Source: a virus
Virus record (IMG/VR): IMGVR_UViG_3300032893_000188
Location: 1 to 35,889 of that record
Length of the DNA stretch: 35,889 nt
Reading direction: 5' to 3' (one strand)
A program made the position numbers and the translations under genes. Of the stretch, positions 1-6,003 are shown one piece after another (within the stretch, counting starts at the first letter, position 1; each line of letters begins with the position of its first letter). Below the pieces are notes generated by a model. That model saw only the letters and a program-made list of their open reading frames with translations, searched no databases and was not told where the DNA came from.

Positions 1-796
1 TAATTGCGGCCCTACCGTAAGCTTTTCAAATTCTGGGACAACATCTTTATTAAATGTAACCGACGGTTCTGCGAATACGATAATCGGCTTAAATGCAGGT
101 TCATCTTCTACTATTAGCGGATCAACAAATACAGGTTTAGGACATTCTTGTTTCAATGCACTCACTAGCGGATCGAGTAATTTGTGCTTAGGTAATGGAG
201 CTGGTCTTCATATAGATGTAGGTTCTAACAATGTATTTTTAAATTCTGCATGTCAAGTAACTTCCGGAAGTAATAACATATGTATAGGTAATAATGCAGG
301 ATTCAACTACACATCTTCCGAAGGAAGTAACATCGTAATTTCTACTTCAAGCCCAGAAACAACAGGTGAAAGCAATGTAATAAGAATTGGAGCTCAAGGA
401 TCTAGTGCTGGTCAACAAAATGCTTGCTACATAGCAGGGATTGCTGGTGTTACCGTTACATCCAGTGCAGCAGTGCTGGTTAATACAGGAACCGGCCAAT
501 TAGGAACCGTTGTTTCTTCAGCCAGATTCAAGCAAGACATTGTAGACATGGCTGATTATAGCAGCTCAATCTATAATCTTCGTCCCGTACAATTTGTCTA
601 TAAATCCCATCCAGAAATGGGTCAGCAAGTGGGATTGATTGCAGAAGAAGTAGAGCAAATCATGCCTAGATTAATTTGTAGAGATAAAGAAGGATTGCCT
701 TCATCCGTGCAATATCACGATCTTCCCATACTACTCCTTAACGAATTGAAGAAGCTAAGAAAACGAGTTGACGTTCTGGAAGGGAAAAATGGTTAA
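1..796 (+). CDS. Tail fibre protein, 3' part, with C-terminal peptidase S74 chaperone domain
   Basis: The frame is open from base 2 and enters from the left edge. It is the continuation of the gene that starts at 35531, since the window closes on itself, giving about 382 residues in total. The visible part begins with Gly/Asn/Ser-rich beta-roll repeats of the kind 'NTIIGLNAG' and 'NNICIGNNAG'. A short module ending '[11 protein letters not shown]' follows. The last ~95 residues are an intramolecular chaperone of the S74 family: 'SSARFKQDI' (self-cleavage is expected at the Ser here), 'LRPVQFVYK', 'GLIAEEV' and a C-terminal coiled segment. Known S74 domains trimerise fibres and then cut themselves off. 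It is the last of the large fibre genes and overlaps the next small gene by 8 bases. The TTG at 182 is not a real start. I am confident of the domain; the receptor is unknown. Confidence 0.9.
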   Translation, partial: NCGPTVSFSNSGTTSLLNVTDGSANTIIGLNAGSSSTISGSTNTGLGHSCFNALTSGSSNLCLGNGAGLHIDVGSNNVFLNSACQVTSGSNNICIGNNAGFNYTSSEGSNIVISTSSPETTGESNVIRIGAQGSSAGQQNACYIAGIAGVTVTSSAAVLVNTGTGQLGTVVSSARFKQDIVDMADYSSSIYNLRPVQFVYKSHPEMGQQVGLIAEEVEQIMPRLICRDKEGLPSSVQYHDLPILLLNELKKLRKRVDVLEGKNG

Positions 797-902
797 AAGT
801 ATTCTGCTCGTATTTCTAATTCATTCGTCAATTTTATTTTGCGAAGAAAAAGATCAAATGCCATCATCAACTCCAACTCACACAACAATTTTAAGGTGGT
901 AA
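789..902 (+). CDS. Tiny putative secreted or membrane peptide (37 aa)
   Basis: ATG at 789 overlaps the end of the fibre gene. The product is MVKSILLVFLIHSSILFC followed by a polar tail ending ILRW. The N-terminus looks like a short signal peptide or single membrane helix with a cysteine at its end. That is not a good lipobox, because Phe precedes the Cys. The stop is one base before the start of the next gene, so all three small genes here read as one transcript with the fibre. Function is unknown. A lysis-related (spanin-like) role is possible from position, but no sequence feature proves it. Confidence 0.5.
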   Translation: MVKSILLVFLIHSSILFCEEKDQMPSSTPTHTTILRW

Positions 903-903
903 A

Positions 904-1098
904 ATGTCCGCAAAGATTTTTGAAGTAGCAGAACAACACATTATCGCACTCTTAGACGCAGCTTACAAAGCTGGTGGAATGGCAATCCGTCCAATGGCAG
1001 AGCAATTTATTAGCAACTTGGTATTAAAAGCTGAATGTGATATCAATCAAAAACTCGATGTAAAAGGGGATTCTTCCTCACAGTCAGCACAAAGTTAA
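904..1098 (+). CDS. Small hypothetical late protein (64 aa)
   Basis: It starts at ATG 904 behind a good ribosome site (aaggtgg, 891..900 region), directly after the tiny gene at 789. The protein is mostly amphipathic helix ('HIIALLDAAYKAGGMAIRP') with a Ser/Gln-rich tail (DSSSQSAQS). There are no cysteines and no membrane segment. It resembles small conserved phage proteins encoded beside fibre or virion genes, but I do not recognise a family. The position at the end of the late operon suggests late expression. Confidence 0.75.
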   Translation: MSAKIFEVAEQHIIALLDAAYKAGGMAIRPMAEQFISNLVLKAECDINQKLDVKGDSSSQSAQS

Positions 1099-1108
1099 AA
1101 GAGGTTCT

Positions 1109-1237
1109 ATGGCACACAAGAAAAAGCCAATGCTCAAAAAAGCTATGAGCAAGCACATCAAAGAAGAGAAGAAAGATCTCAAGAAGCTTGTTAAAGAAGA
1201 TCAGAGCATGAAAAAGAAGATGAAAAAAGGCTGTTAA
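1109..1237 (+). CDS. Very small lysine-rich protein (42 aa)
   Basis: ATG 1109 follows 'aaagagg' (about 5 bases spacing). The product starts MAHKKKPMLKKAMSKHIKEE and ends MKKKMKKGC. About half the residues are lysine, with interspersed Glu and Asp, so it should be a highly charged helix. Similar basic micro-proteins are common in phage late operons and may bind nucleic acid or virion parts. That function is inferred from composition only. It is the last gene before the terminator at 1258. Confidence 0.65.
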   Translation: MAHKKKPMLKKAMSKHIKEEKKDLKKLVKEDQSMKKKMKKGC

Positions 1238-1257
1238 TTAGTATTCTAATAAATAAA

Positions 1258-1282
1258 AGGGGCTTAGAAAGCCCCTATTCTT
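1258..1282. terminator. Bidirectional rho-independent terminator
   Basis: AGGGGCT (1258-1264) pairs with AGCCCCT (1270-1276) around a 5-base loop. T-rich sequence follows on the + side and A-rich sequence precedes it, which supplies T residues on the - side. It lies between convergent operons, and the stop codon of the minus gene (1275-1277) is inside the right arm. Confidence 0.8.
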
Positions 1283-1550
1283 TACATATAGATTCGTAGA
1301 AATCATCTGGAGATAATTGAGGAGCTGGAGGATCGTCACCTTTTCCTCCATCATCATCATCATCATTATGTATTTCTGCATGCCATCTTCCATCTACAGT
1401 TTTAATTTTAACATCTTCGCATCTGGAACAGATATATAAAAATGTTGTTTCAACCCTGAGAGGTAGAGGGGACGATTGATAATCGTAATATTTTGATACA
1501 CACGAATTTTTAATCTTGTAATCATGAAAAAACAAGCACTTCCAATTCAT
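1275..1550 (-). CDS. Small Cys/His protein with acidic run and C-terminal SPDDFYESI motif
   Basis: 91 residues. The N-terminus 'MNWKCLFFHDYK' and a later 'CSRC' could form a treble-clef or zinc-ribbon-like site. A run of aspartates (HNDDDDDGGKGDD) follows, then a Pro-rich stretch and the end 'SPDDFYESICKE'. Nearly the same ending, SPDEFYESI, closes the unrelated gene at 11577..11783, which suggests a shared short binding motif. It is the last gene of the minus recombination operon and overlaps its upstream neighbour by 4 bases. Function is unknown. Confidence 0.7.
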   Translation of the reverse strand: MNWKCLFFHDYKIKNSCVSKYYDYQSSPLPLRVETTFLYICSRCEDVKIKTVDGRWHAEIHNDDDDDGGKGDDPPAPQLSPDDFYESICKE

Positions 1551-1729
1551 GTAAAAATCTCGTTCAAGTATCTCTTAGCCGCCAATTCAGACCCGAAAAA
1601 CCATTGTCTCGGATCTTTATCTCCGTCAAACAAAATGCTCACACAAAACCTTCCATTAATCTCATCTACTTGAGCAAATCTTACCTTGCTCATATCTATC
1701 CATGTGCGATGAAGTCTTACAAATTTCAT
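1547..1729 (-). CDS. Small hypothetical protein (60 aa)
   Basis: I place the start at ATG 1729, behind GGAGG with about 8 bases spacing. This ATG overlaps the TGA of the exonuclease gene (ATGA), a normal translational-coupling layout. A TTG at 1744 would add five residues but lacks a ribosome site. The protein reads MKFVRLHRTWIDMSKVRF and then beta-strand-like segments ('RFCVSILFDG', 'RQWFFGSELAAKRYL'). It looks like a small single-domain phage protein of unknown function, probably made with the exonuclease. Confidence 0.7.
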   Translation of the reverse strand: MKFVRLHRTWIDMSKVRFAQVDEINGRFCVSILFDGDKDPRQWFFGSELAAKRYLNEIFT

Positions 1730-2646
1730 TCGGTTATCCTCCAACTTTCTATATCGTTGCCTCTATATTTATCCAAATCATCAATACCGTAGGCTTCAGC
1801 TAATTTCTTGACATCCACATTTCCCTTCCTAACCGTCATCTGCAATTTCAAATCCCCGATCTTCATTCTGGGATGAGGAGAGTTTTTTATCATAAACAGC
1901 TTTATTTCCGATTTTTCAGATTCTAGTTCATCAATAAGCCTAGACAACTCGGAATAGCGATGGGCTTTCACCAACATTTCCTCATCCGAGATGACAATCC
2001 AATCTTTGTCACTTGCATCTGGAGGGGTTTTATTCTGTATCATTTCTAAAAATTTATGCTCTTCTCTCACCAAAATTTCGCAGTATTTATCATCTCGTTT
2101 CACATTAACCATAACTCCCTCTCCATCGTAATAAGAGAGGTAAAGGATATGATCCGCGTCAACTAAATACATTTGGTGTTGCAATTGAGGCATATAGTAT
2201 TCCGGAACCCTTCCAGCTAACGCATCTCCGTGCGCTTGAATCCCAGCGCATTTTATTTCAAGCAAACATTCATTACCGTGACGATCAATGTAGAATCCAT
2301 CTAAGGAAGCTATAAAGTTTGGGTTAAAGATGCTTTGCACTACCACAGGCTTATAATTGACTCCAAGCCTTTTGTTAATCCAATCCCTAGCTTCCTCTTC
2401 CATGTCATTCCCTCTCTGCATGGCTTTTGTCTTAGGCTTTTTCTTATCAAAGACGACTTCCTCATACAGCTCTAGCTTAGTCTGCCAAGGATTAACTCCC
2501 ATGATTGTCCCAGCTATGCTGGCTGATATTTTCCCTTTTCTAAATTGAAGCCATTTATCGGATCCTTGTATAGACTCTTCACCTTCAATAATACAATACG
2601 GCTTTGCCAAAATGGTCTCATTTGTTACATTGATTTTGTTTTGCAT
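1726..2646 (-). CDS. YqaJ/lambda-exonuclease-type recombination nuclease
   Basis: 306 residues from ATG 2646 (GGAG 7 bases upstream; an upstream TTG at 2652 is unlikely). The PD-(D/E)XK nuclease core of the YqaJ viral recombinase family is visible: 'WLQFRKGKISASIAGTIMG' near residues 32-50, 'RGNDMEEEARDW' near 78-89, 'SLDGF' near 114-118 (metal Asp), 'LEIKCAG' near 129-135 (catalytic E and K), and 'MPQLQHQMYL' near 152-161. Family members resect double-stranded DNA 5' to 3' to leave tails for strand annealing. The SSB-like gene immediately upstream on the same strand is its probable partner, and RusA (4513) could resolve the resulting junctions. The C-terminal ~100 residues form a helical extension typical of phage versions. 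Confidence 0.9.
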   Translation of the reverse strand: MQNKINVTNETILAKPYCIIEGEESIQGSDKWLQFRKGKISASIAGTIMGVNPWQTKLELYEEVVFDKKKPKTKAMQRGNDMEEEARDWINKRLGVNYKPVVVQSIFNPNFIASLDGFYIDRHGNECLLEIKCAGIQAHGDALAGRVPEYYMPQLQHQMYLVDADHILYLSYYDGEGVMVNVKRDDKYCEILVREEHKFLEMIQNKTPPDASDKDWIVISDEEMLVKAHRYSELSRLIDELESEKSEIKLFMIKNSPHPRMKIGDLKLQMTVRKGNVDVKKLAEAYGIDDLDKYRGNDIESWRITE

Positions 2647-2667
2647 TTCCAATCTCCATCCGAAGTT

Positions 2668-2697
2668 CCCCCTCTCTCACCTAAGGGGGTTTTTATT
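2668..2697. repeat. C5T/AG5 hairpin in the leader of the exonuclease gene
   Basis: CCCCCT (2668-2673) and AGGGGG (2684-2689) form a 6-bp stem, followed on the + strand by TTTTTA. Read on + it has the form of a terminator, but no plus gene ends here. Read on - it lies between the SSB-like gene and the exonuclease ribosome site, so it could modulate that junction. A second small stem, CCATC/GATGG, lies near 2740-2753. Confidence 0.5.
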
Positions 2698-2759
2698 TAT
2701 AGAGAAGGTTCCACTATCCTAGTCACCTACAACCCGTGGCCATCTAAGGATGGGTATGG

Positions 2760-3524
2760 CTAAAACGGAACCTCTTCCTCAGCAAGAAGTTGTTCACGCT
2801 TATCATCAATCTTACGCATTACCATTGCATAAAACTTAGCAGGCAAGTAATCGAAAGAAACGATCTTAAACTCTTTAAGAACGCTGTCTCTCCATGAGGG
2901 GTCTACTGGCTTAACATGCACTTCAATGGCGTTATCAATAGCGAAAACCTGTTCTTTACTGATGTTTCCGCCACTTATCGCATTGCTGCTACCCACTGCC
3001 GCTTCACTTTCCCAGAAAGCCTTAGTCCTGCTTTCGTTGGTTGCACTAAATGGATCGGCTCCTGCAAACATTTGCTCCAGATCTATTGGGCGTTCGTAGA
3101 ACGCATCTTTGATCTTCTGGTCGATTGGTTTGTGCGCCAACGGCGTTACGGTATACTCCGTATCCATCTTCTGCCCTCTCTTAACGATCTTTAGATCATA
3201 ACCAAAAGGCTCCCCCCAATCGGAGTCTTTAGATAAGGCAGTTATCATTTTTTGGATAGACGCTTGTACCACTTGATAGATCATGATTTTGTTTTGCCCG
3301 TAATTCCATACTACAAATGCCCAAAAATGCCTTATCGGTCTTGATGGATCAATGGGCTTTTCTGGCTTTGCTTTGTAACGAAACCTTACTGGCTTTTTGT
3401 CTTTCCAATCTTCCCATCCCATAATTGGTTTGGTTAAAATACGTATCTTATTATCACCGGAATCTAGCCTCATGTAAGAGGAATTTCCTGTTGGTGGTTC
3501 GTAGTCATTTTCTAAAAAACTCAT
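2760..3524 (-). CDS. Single-stranded-DNA-binding protein-like (acidic EEEVPF tail)
   Basis: 254 residues from ATG 3524 with a strong AGGAG site. The N-terminal segment 'SGDNKIRIL' followed by Trp-rich strands ('GWEDWKDK', 'FWAFVVWNY') is typical of OB-fold phage ssDNA-binding proteins. The extreme C-terminus, LLAEEEVPF, is the acidic, Pro-Phe-ended tail by which SSBs recruit partner enzymes. It should coat single strands during replication and recombination, and it is cotranscribed with the YqaJ-type exonuclease. A strand-annealing role cannot be excluded. The assignment rests on motif pattern and context rather than full-length similarity. Confidence 0.75.
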   Translation of the reverse strand: MSFLENDYEPPTGNSSYMRLDSGDNKIRILTKPIMGWEDWKDKKPVRFRYKAKPEKPIDPSRPIRHFWAFVVWNYGQNKIMIYQVVQASIQKMITALSKDSDWGEPFGYDLKIVKRGQKMDTEYTVTPLAHKPIDQKIKDAFYERPIDLEQMFAGADPFSATNESRTKAFWESEAAVGSSNAISGGNISKEQVFAIDNAIEVHVKPVDPSWRDSVLKEFKIVSFDYLPAKFYAMVMRKIDDKREQLLAEEEVPF

Positions 3525-3536
3525 AAAGTTCTCCTT

Positions 3537-3695
3537 TTACCAGAATGATCTGGATTTTGTTGGTTCTTGGTTTTGAGCTATTTCTACTTTTATTTGCGAA
3601 TCCATCTCTTTTAGGCGTATTTCTTTGTAGCACATCATTGTGTACATAAGTATTGTAAAGCCCATTGTGTAGATTATAAGTTTTTGGTAGTCCAT
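3537..3695 (-). CDS. Small single-pass membrane protein (52 aa)
   Basis: Start chosen at ATG 3695, with GGAGG eight bases upstream. The upstream in-frame codons would run into the promoter. The protein has one hydrophobic helix near the N-terminus ('IIYTMGFTILMYTMMCY') and a charged tail ending TKSRSFW. It is the first gene of the minus recombination operon and is followed 12 bases later by the SSB-like gene. Function is unknown. It is probably an early inner-membrane protein. Confidence 0.65.
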   Translation of the reverse strand: MDYQKLIIYTMGFTILMYTMMCYKEIRLKEMDSQIKVEIAQNQEPTKSRSFW

Positions 3696-3709
3696 TTTGA
3701 TTTCCTCCA

Positions 3710-3747
3710 TTGACTTAAATGTACGAGTATAGCACAATTTATGTCAA
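3710..3747. promoter_or_regulatory. Overlapping, oppositely directed sigma70-type promoters
   Basis: On +: TTGACT (3710-3715), 17 bases, CACAAT (3733-3738), leading to the HTH gene. On -: TTGACA (3747-3742), 18 bases, TACATT (3723-3718), leading to the membrane/SSB/exonuclease operon. The two -35 boxes are inverted copies (TTGAC...GTCAA), so both polymerases would cover the same 38 bp and probably exclude each other. Confidence 0.55.
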
Positions 3748-3772
3748 TAAAAAGCAACAAATAGGCGTAGGT

Positions 3773-3967
3773 TTGACACTTAGAGAATGGCTTAAATCCA
3801 TCCGATTACACATCACCATGTTTGCCATCCTATTAAAGGTGGAGAGGACTTGTATTTACAGATGGATGAAAGGATCATGCAAGCCCCACCAAAGAATGAT
3901 GGAAAGGATCAAAGAAGTTTCGGATGGTAAAGTAACACAATTAGAGGACAAGAATGAAAAAATATAA
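3773..3967 (+). CDS. Small helix-turn-helix regulator (Cro/C1-like)
   Basis: The helix-turn-helix reads 'MFAILLKVERTCIYRWMKG', matching the pattern of Cro/C1 and YdaS-like regulators in which the recognition helix ends IYRW. I choose TTG 3773 as start (MTLREWLKS, about 64 aa). The ATG at 3719 would lie inside the promoter of this gene and adds residues unlike the family. The start remains uncertain. It faces the recombination operon across the overlapping promoters at 3710-3747, so it is a natural candidate to regulate that switch. Its end overlaps the next gene by 14 bases. Confidence 0.7.
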   Translation: MTLREWLKSIRLHITMFAILLKVERTCIYRWMKGSCKPHQRMMERIKEVSDGKVTQLEDKNEKI

Positions 3968-4268
3968 GGTTGGAGCTTTGATAAATGGAAAGCTAGAAGA
4001 GTTTTTCGTTAGCTGCGATTATTTTGACACCCAAGATTCCCTTACAAGGTTTTATTTACAGATAGGGGAAGAAGAGATTTTAGGAGCTTTGGTAGAAAAT
4101 GTTGTTTGGGCTTTTCTTCAAACAGAAGAAAAAGAGAACAAAAACAAATCATTTATGGAAGAGTTAGAGAAAATAAAACAGGTAGGAAACAAGAAAGATT
4201 TCCCTCCCAATTGGGGTAGGGTAAATCCTCTAAACCCTCCTTACCACCTTACTTGCCGCGGTTGCTAG
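3954..4268 (+). CDS. Hypothetical protein (104 aa)
   Basis: ATG 3954 lies within the end of the HTH gene (4+ overlap). The N-terminal half looks like a small alpha/beta fold ('[18 protein letters not shown]', '[19 protein letters not shown]'), followed by a Lys/Glu-rich helix and a Pro-rich tail. The last 20 bases overlap the convergent DUF6496-type gene, so the tail residues (HLTCRGC) may be accidental. No family is recognised. Confidence 0.65.
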   Translation: MKKYKVGALINGKLEEFFVSCDYFDTQDSLTRFYLQIGEEEILGALVENVVWAFLQTEEKENKNKSFMEELEKIKQVGNKKDFPPNWGRVNPLNPPYHLTCRGC

Positions 4269-4407
4269 GCTTCTTAATCTTAGCGCCCGACTTTCGGGCT
4301 TGGTTCAGTGAAGCGGCGACCGCTTGCTTAACTGGGTGTCCCGACCTTACCATCTCACGTATGTTGGAACTTATAGTTTTTTTACTCTTACCTTTTTTCA
4401 ATGGCAT
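4249..4407 (-). CDS. DUF6496-type small basic phage protein (52 aa)
   Basis: This short gene reads [20 protein letters not shown] then '[20 protein letters not shown]'. That is the well-known pattern of small phage proteins annotated DUF6496 (MPLKKG..KK.IS.NI.E.....P.KQAVA.AL..A). GGGAG lies about 8 bases before the ATG at 4407. It starts two bases after the stop of the 35-residue membrane gene and belongs to the RusA operon. Its molecular job is unknown in the family. The high positive charge suggests nucleic-acid or capsid contact. Confidence 0.85.
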   Translation of the reverse strand: MPLKKGKSKKTISSNIREMVRSGHPVKQAVAASLNQARKSGAKIKKPSNRGK

Positions 4408-4408
4408 T

Positions 4409-4516
4409 TCAGCAACTCCCGGGAGGAGGCGGAGGAAGATTGTTCATATAGTTTATGAAATAGACGCAAGCAGTAATTAACATTGCTGCTGCAACTCCAA
4501 TGATGACTAGTGTCAT
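4409..4516 (-). CDS. 35-residue membrane protein with polyproline tail
   Basis: ATG 4516 overlaps the TGA of the RusA gene (ATGA), and the stop is two bases before the DUF6496-type start. The peptide has one hydrophobic helix ([20 protein letters not shown]) and ends [11 protein letters not shown]. The tight coupling on both sides and the clean membrane helix support real translation despite the small size. Function is unknown. A small inner-membrane or lysis-accessory protein is possible. Confidence 0.65.
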   Translation of the reverse strand: MTLVIIGVAAAMLITACVYFINYMNNLPPPPPGSC

Positions 4517-4908
4517 TCAATCACCTGTAAATTTATAACGGTTTTAGGCTCTTCACCGTACCATTTGGCGACTCTACCGTCTACAATTTTCTTGTCATTC
4601 TTTATCACAATCCCTTGCAAAAGATCCTCGTAAAACTTTGAAAGGTTGGTTCTGTCTCCACCAGATTCGGGTCTAATTTTACCATCAATCATCATCTGTC
4701 TTTTCTTTTTAGATATTGATTTAGGAATAGGCATGTAGAAAAAAAGATCCACCCAAAAATAGCCATCAAGAACTGGCCCATCGTATTGCTGACGGATTAA
4801 AGACTTAATGATTTTAGCCGCCTCATATCTGGGGCTGAAAGCCCCATGAGTGCCAACGTAAGGCGCTTTCCATGGAAGAGGAACCCCAGGTATTATGATT
4901 CTAATCAT
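4513..4908 (-). CDS. rusA: RusA-family Holliday junction resolvase
   Basis: 131 residues, the usual length for RusA (about 120). Family signatures are present: 'IPGVPLPWKAP' near the N-terminus, 'FFYMPIPKSISKKKRQ' around residues 56-71, and the catalytic region 'GDRTNLSKFYEDLLQGIVI' (84-102) with 'NDKKIV' (104-109). These supply the acidic residues (Asp85, Asp95, Asp105) expected to hold metal. RusA dimers cut four-way junctions, so this enzyme should resolve recombination or replication intermediates before packaging. It follows its upstream gene with a 4-base overlap and is coupled to two tiny genes downstream. Confidence 0.9.
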   Translation of the reverse strand: MIRIIIPGVPLPWKAPYVGTHGAFSPRYEAAKIIKSLIRQQYDGPVLDGYFWVDLFFYMPIPKSISKKKRQMMIDGKIRPESGGDRTNLSKFYEDLLQGIVIKNDKKIVDGRVAKWYGEEPKTVINLQVIE

Positions 4909-5171
4909 TCCCCCTCCGCCAAATTCAAATCATCTTCTCCCCTCGCAATTTCCCGCATCTCCAAAAGCGCATCCTCAATCCTGTCTATTCCGGATGCAAT
5001 ACCAACTAAAAATGCTTCTTTCTCTTCCTGATCTTTTTTCATAAACCAAGAGATGATGTCGTCTTTGATAATGGATCGGTTTTCTGTAAAAATTTCATGA
5101 TCCAGCAAATTGTCTGCCAACACCGCTAAACGTCCCAAATCTTCTGTTCTAACTCTTGCCATAATTAACAT
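4905..5171 (-). CDS. Hypothetical helical protein (85-88 aa)
   Basis: The protein is predicted mostly helical and acidic: 'EDLGRLAVLADNLLDHE', 'FLVGIASGIDRIEDALLEM'. It ends GEDDLNLAEGE. Start is either ATG 5171 (AGAGG only two bases away) or ATG 5162, which gives MARVRTE and has the same purine run 11 bases upstream. Neither spacing is ideal. It is the first gene of the RusA operon and overlaps rusA by 4 bases (ATGA). No domain is recognised. Confidence 0.7.
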   Translation of the reverse strand: MLIMARVRTEDLGRLAVLADNLLDHEIFTENRSIIKDDIISWFMKKDQEEKEAFLVGIASGIDRIEDALLEMREIARGEDDLNLAEGE

Positions 5172-5231
5172 AGCCTCTTGTTATTCGTAGGACAATCACT
5201 TATAAACCTAAAACAAAATTAAAGGAAATCC

Positions 5232-5420
5232 ATGTCTGCGAAAAGAAATACCAAAACCAAAAGGCTATTTCTCCCATTAAGAAAAGATTGCTGTCCTTTT
5301 TGCGCAACTCACTTTAAGAAAAAGAGGACAAAACTTCTGTGGAATGATGTGGTGGAATGTCTTTTCTGCGGGAGTATTTGGGCTTTGTACGATAAAGAAA
5401 TTTATCTTAAGTGGACATAA
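5232..5420 (+). CDS. Small zinc-ribbon protein (62 aa)
   Basis: ATG 5232 has AAAGGAAA just upstream. 'CCPFCATHF' and 'VECLFCGSIW' give two CxxC knuckles about 22 residues apart, a classic zinc-ribbon arrangement. The N-terminus is very basic (KRNTKTKR). Such phage proteins often bind DNA or RNA or host transcription proteins; here this is inferred. It begins the plus operon that leads to the primase-helicase. Confidence 0.75.
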   Translation: MSAKRNTKTKRLFLPLRKDCCPFCATHFKKKRTKLLWNDVVECLFCGSIWALYDKEIYLKWT

Positions 5421-5470
5421 AATATTTACTTGCTGTATATCAAAATATTGACTCAACACAGGAGGAATTC

Positions 5471-5842
5471 ATGGAGTCAATGAAGATTATGGATGCGTGC
5501 AGGTTTTTAGGAATAAGCAGAGCTGCTGTCTATATAGCAGTGAAAAAAGGAAGGCTGAAAGCCGAAAAGAAAGATGGCAGGTATTCTTTTTACCTCAAGG
5601 ATTTAGAGGCATACAAGGAGACCAAATACACCCGAAAATTTATGAAAGATAAGGATGGGAATTTTCTTTATTCCGATCAATTTCTTAGTATCACAGAATC
5701 CGCTATTTTATTAGGATTGCCAGAACAAAGAATTTACTATCTTACAAGAACCAATCGCATCCCTCACAATAAATATGGATGCCACGCAATCATTTCAAAA
5801 AAAGCATTGGAAGATTATAGAAAAAATTTTCTTGATAAGTAG
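5471..5842 (+). CDS. Double excisionase/MerR-like HTH DNA-binding protein
   Basis: I take ATG 5471 (AGGAGG five bases upstream), giving 123 residues. An ATG at 5411 lies in the previous gene and has no such site. Two winged-HTH units of the excisionase (HTH_17) type are seen in tandem: 'IMDACRFLGISRAAVYIAV' followed by 'YSFYLKDLEAYK', and 'LSITESAILLGLPEQRIYY' followed by 'IISKKALEDYRKN'. Proteins with this fold act as excisionases or transcription and replication accessory factors. No integrase is encoded, so a regulatory or origin-binding role is more likely. The gene precedes the replication gene by 161 bases. Confidence 0.8.
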   Translation: MESMKIMDACRFLGISRAAVYIAVKKGRLKAEKKDGRYSFYLKDLEAYKETKYTRKFMKDKDGNFLYSDQFLSITESAILLGLPEQRIYYLTRTNRIPHNKYGCHAIISKKALEDYRKNFLDK

Positions 5843-5854
5843 AATAAAAAAAGA

Positions 5855-5886
5855 ACCCTTGGTTAAGTTATAGCCTATCCAAGGGT
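5855..5886 (+). repeat. 8-bp hairpin ACCCTTGG/CCAAGGGT
   Basis: Perfect 8-bp inverted repeat (5855-5862 and 5879-5886) with a 16-base loop, just after the HTH gene. There is no T-run after it, so it is either a weak terminator, an RNA stabiliser or an operator for the upstream HTH protein. Confidence 0.5.
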
Positions 5887-5899
5887 AAAGGAAATCAAT

Positions 5900-5953
5900 A
5901 TGAACAGATCCCAGTATATGCAATCCTTTATTTTTATCTCAATGGATAGCTAA
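5900..5953 (+). CDS. Possible 17-residue leader peptide
   Basis: ATG 5900 with AAGGAA six bases upstream encodes MNRSQYMQSFIFISMDS and stops 50 bases before the primase-helicase start. The good ribosome site is the main support. It could be a leader that couples or tunes primase translation, or simply chance in a 161-base gap. Confidence 0.3.
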   Translation: MNRSQYMQSFIFISMDS

Positions 5954-6003
5954 CGATATCTGTCTTATTCGATTTCCTCCCAATATTTAAGGAGAAAATC
6001 CGC

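Noticed and set aside
2545-2763. Plus-strand frame over the start of the exonuclease gene
   Set aside because: It begins with TTG without a ribosome site and is antisense to conserved nuclease coding sequence.
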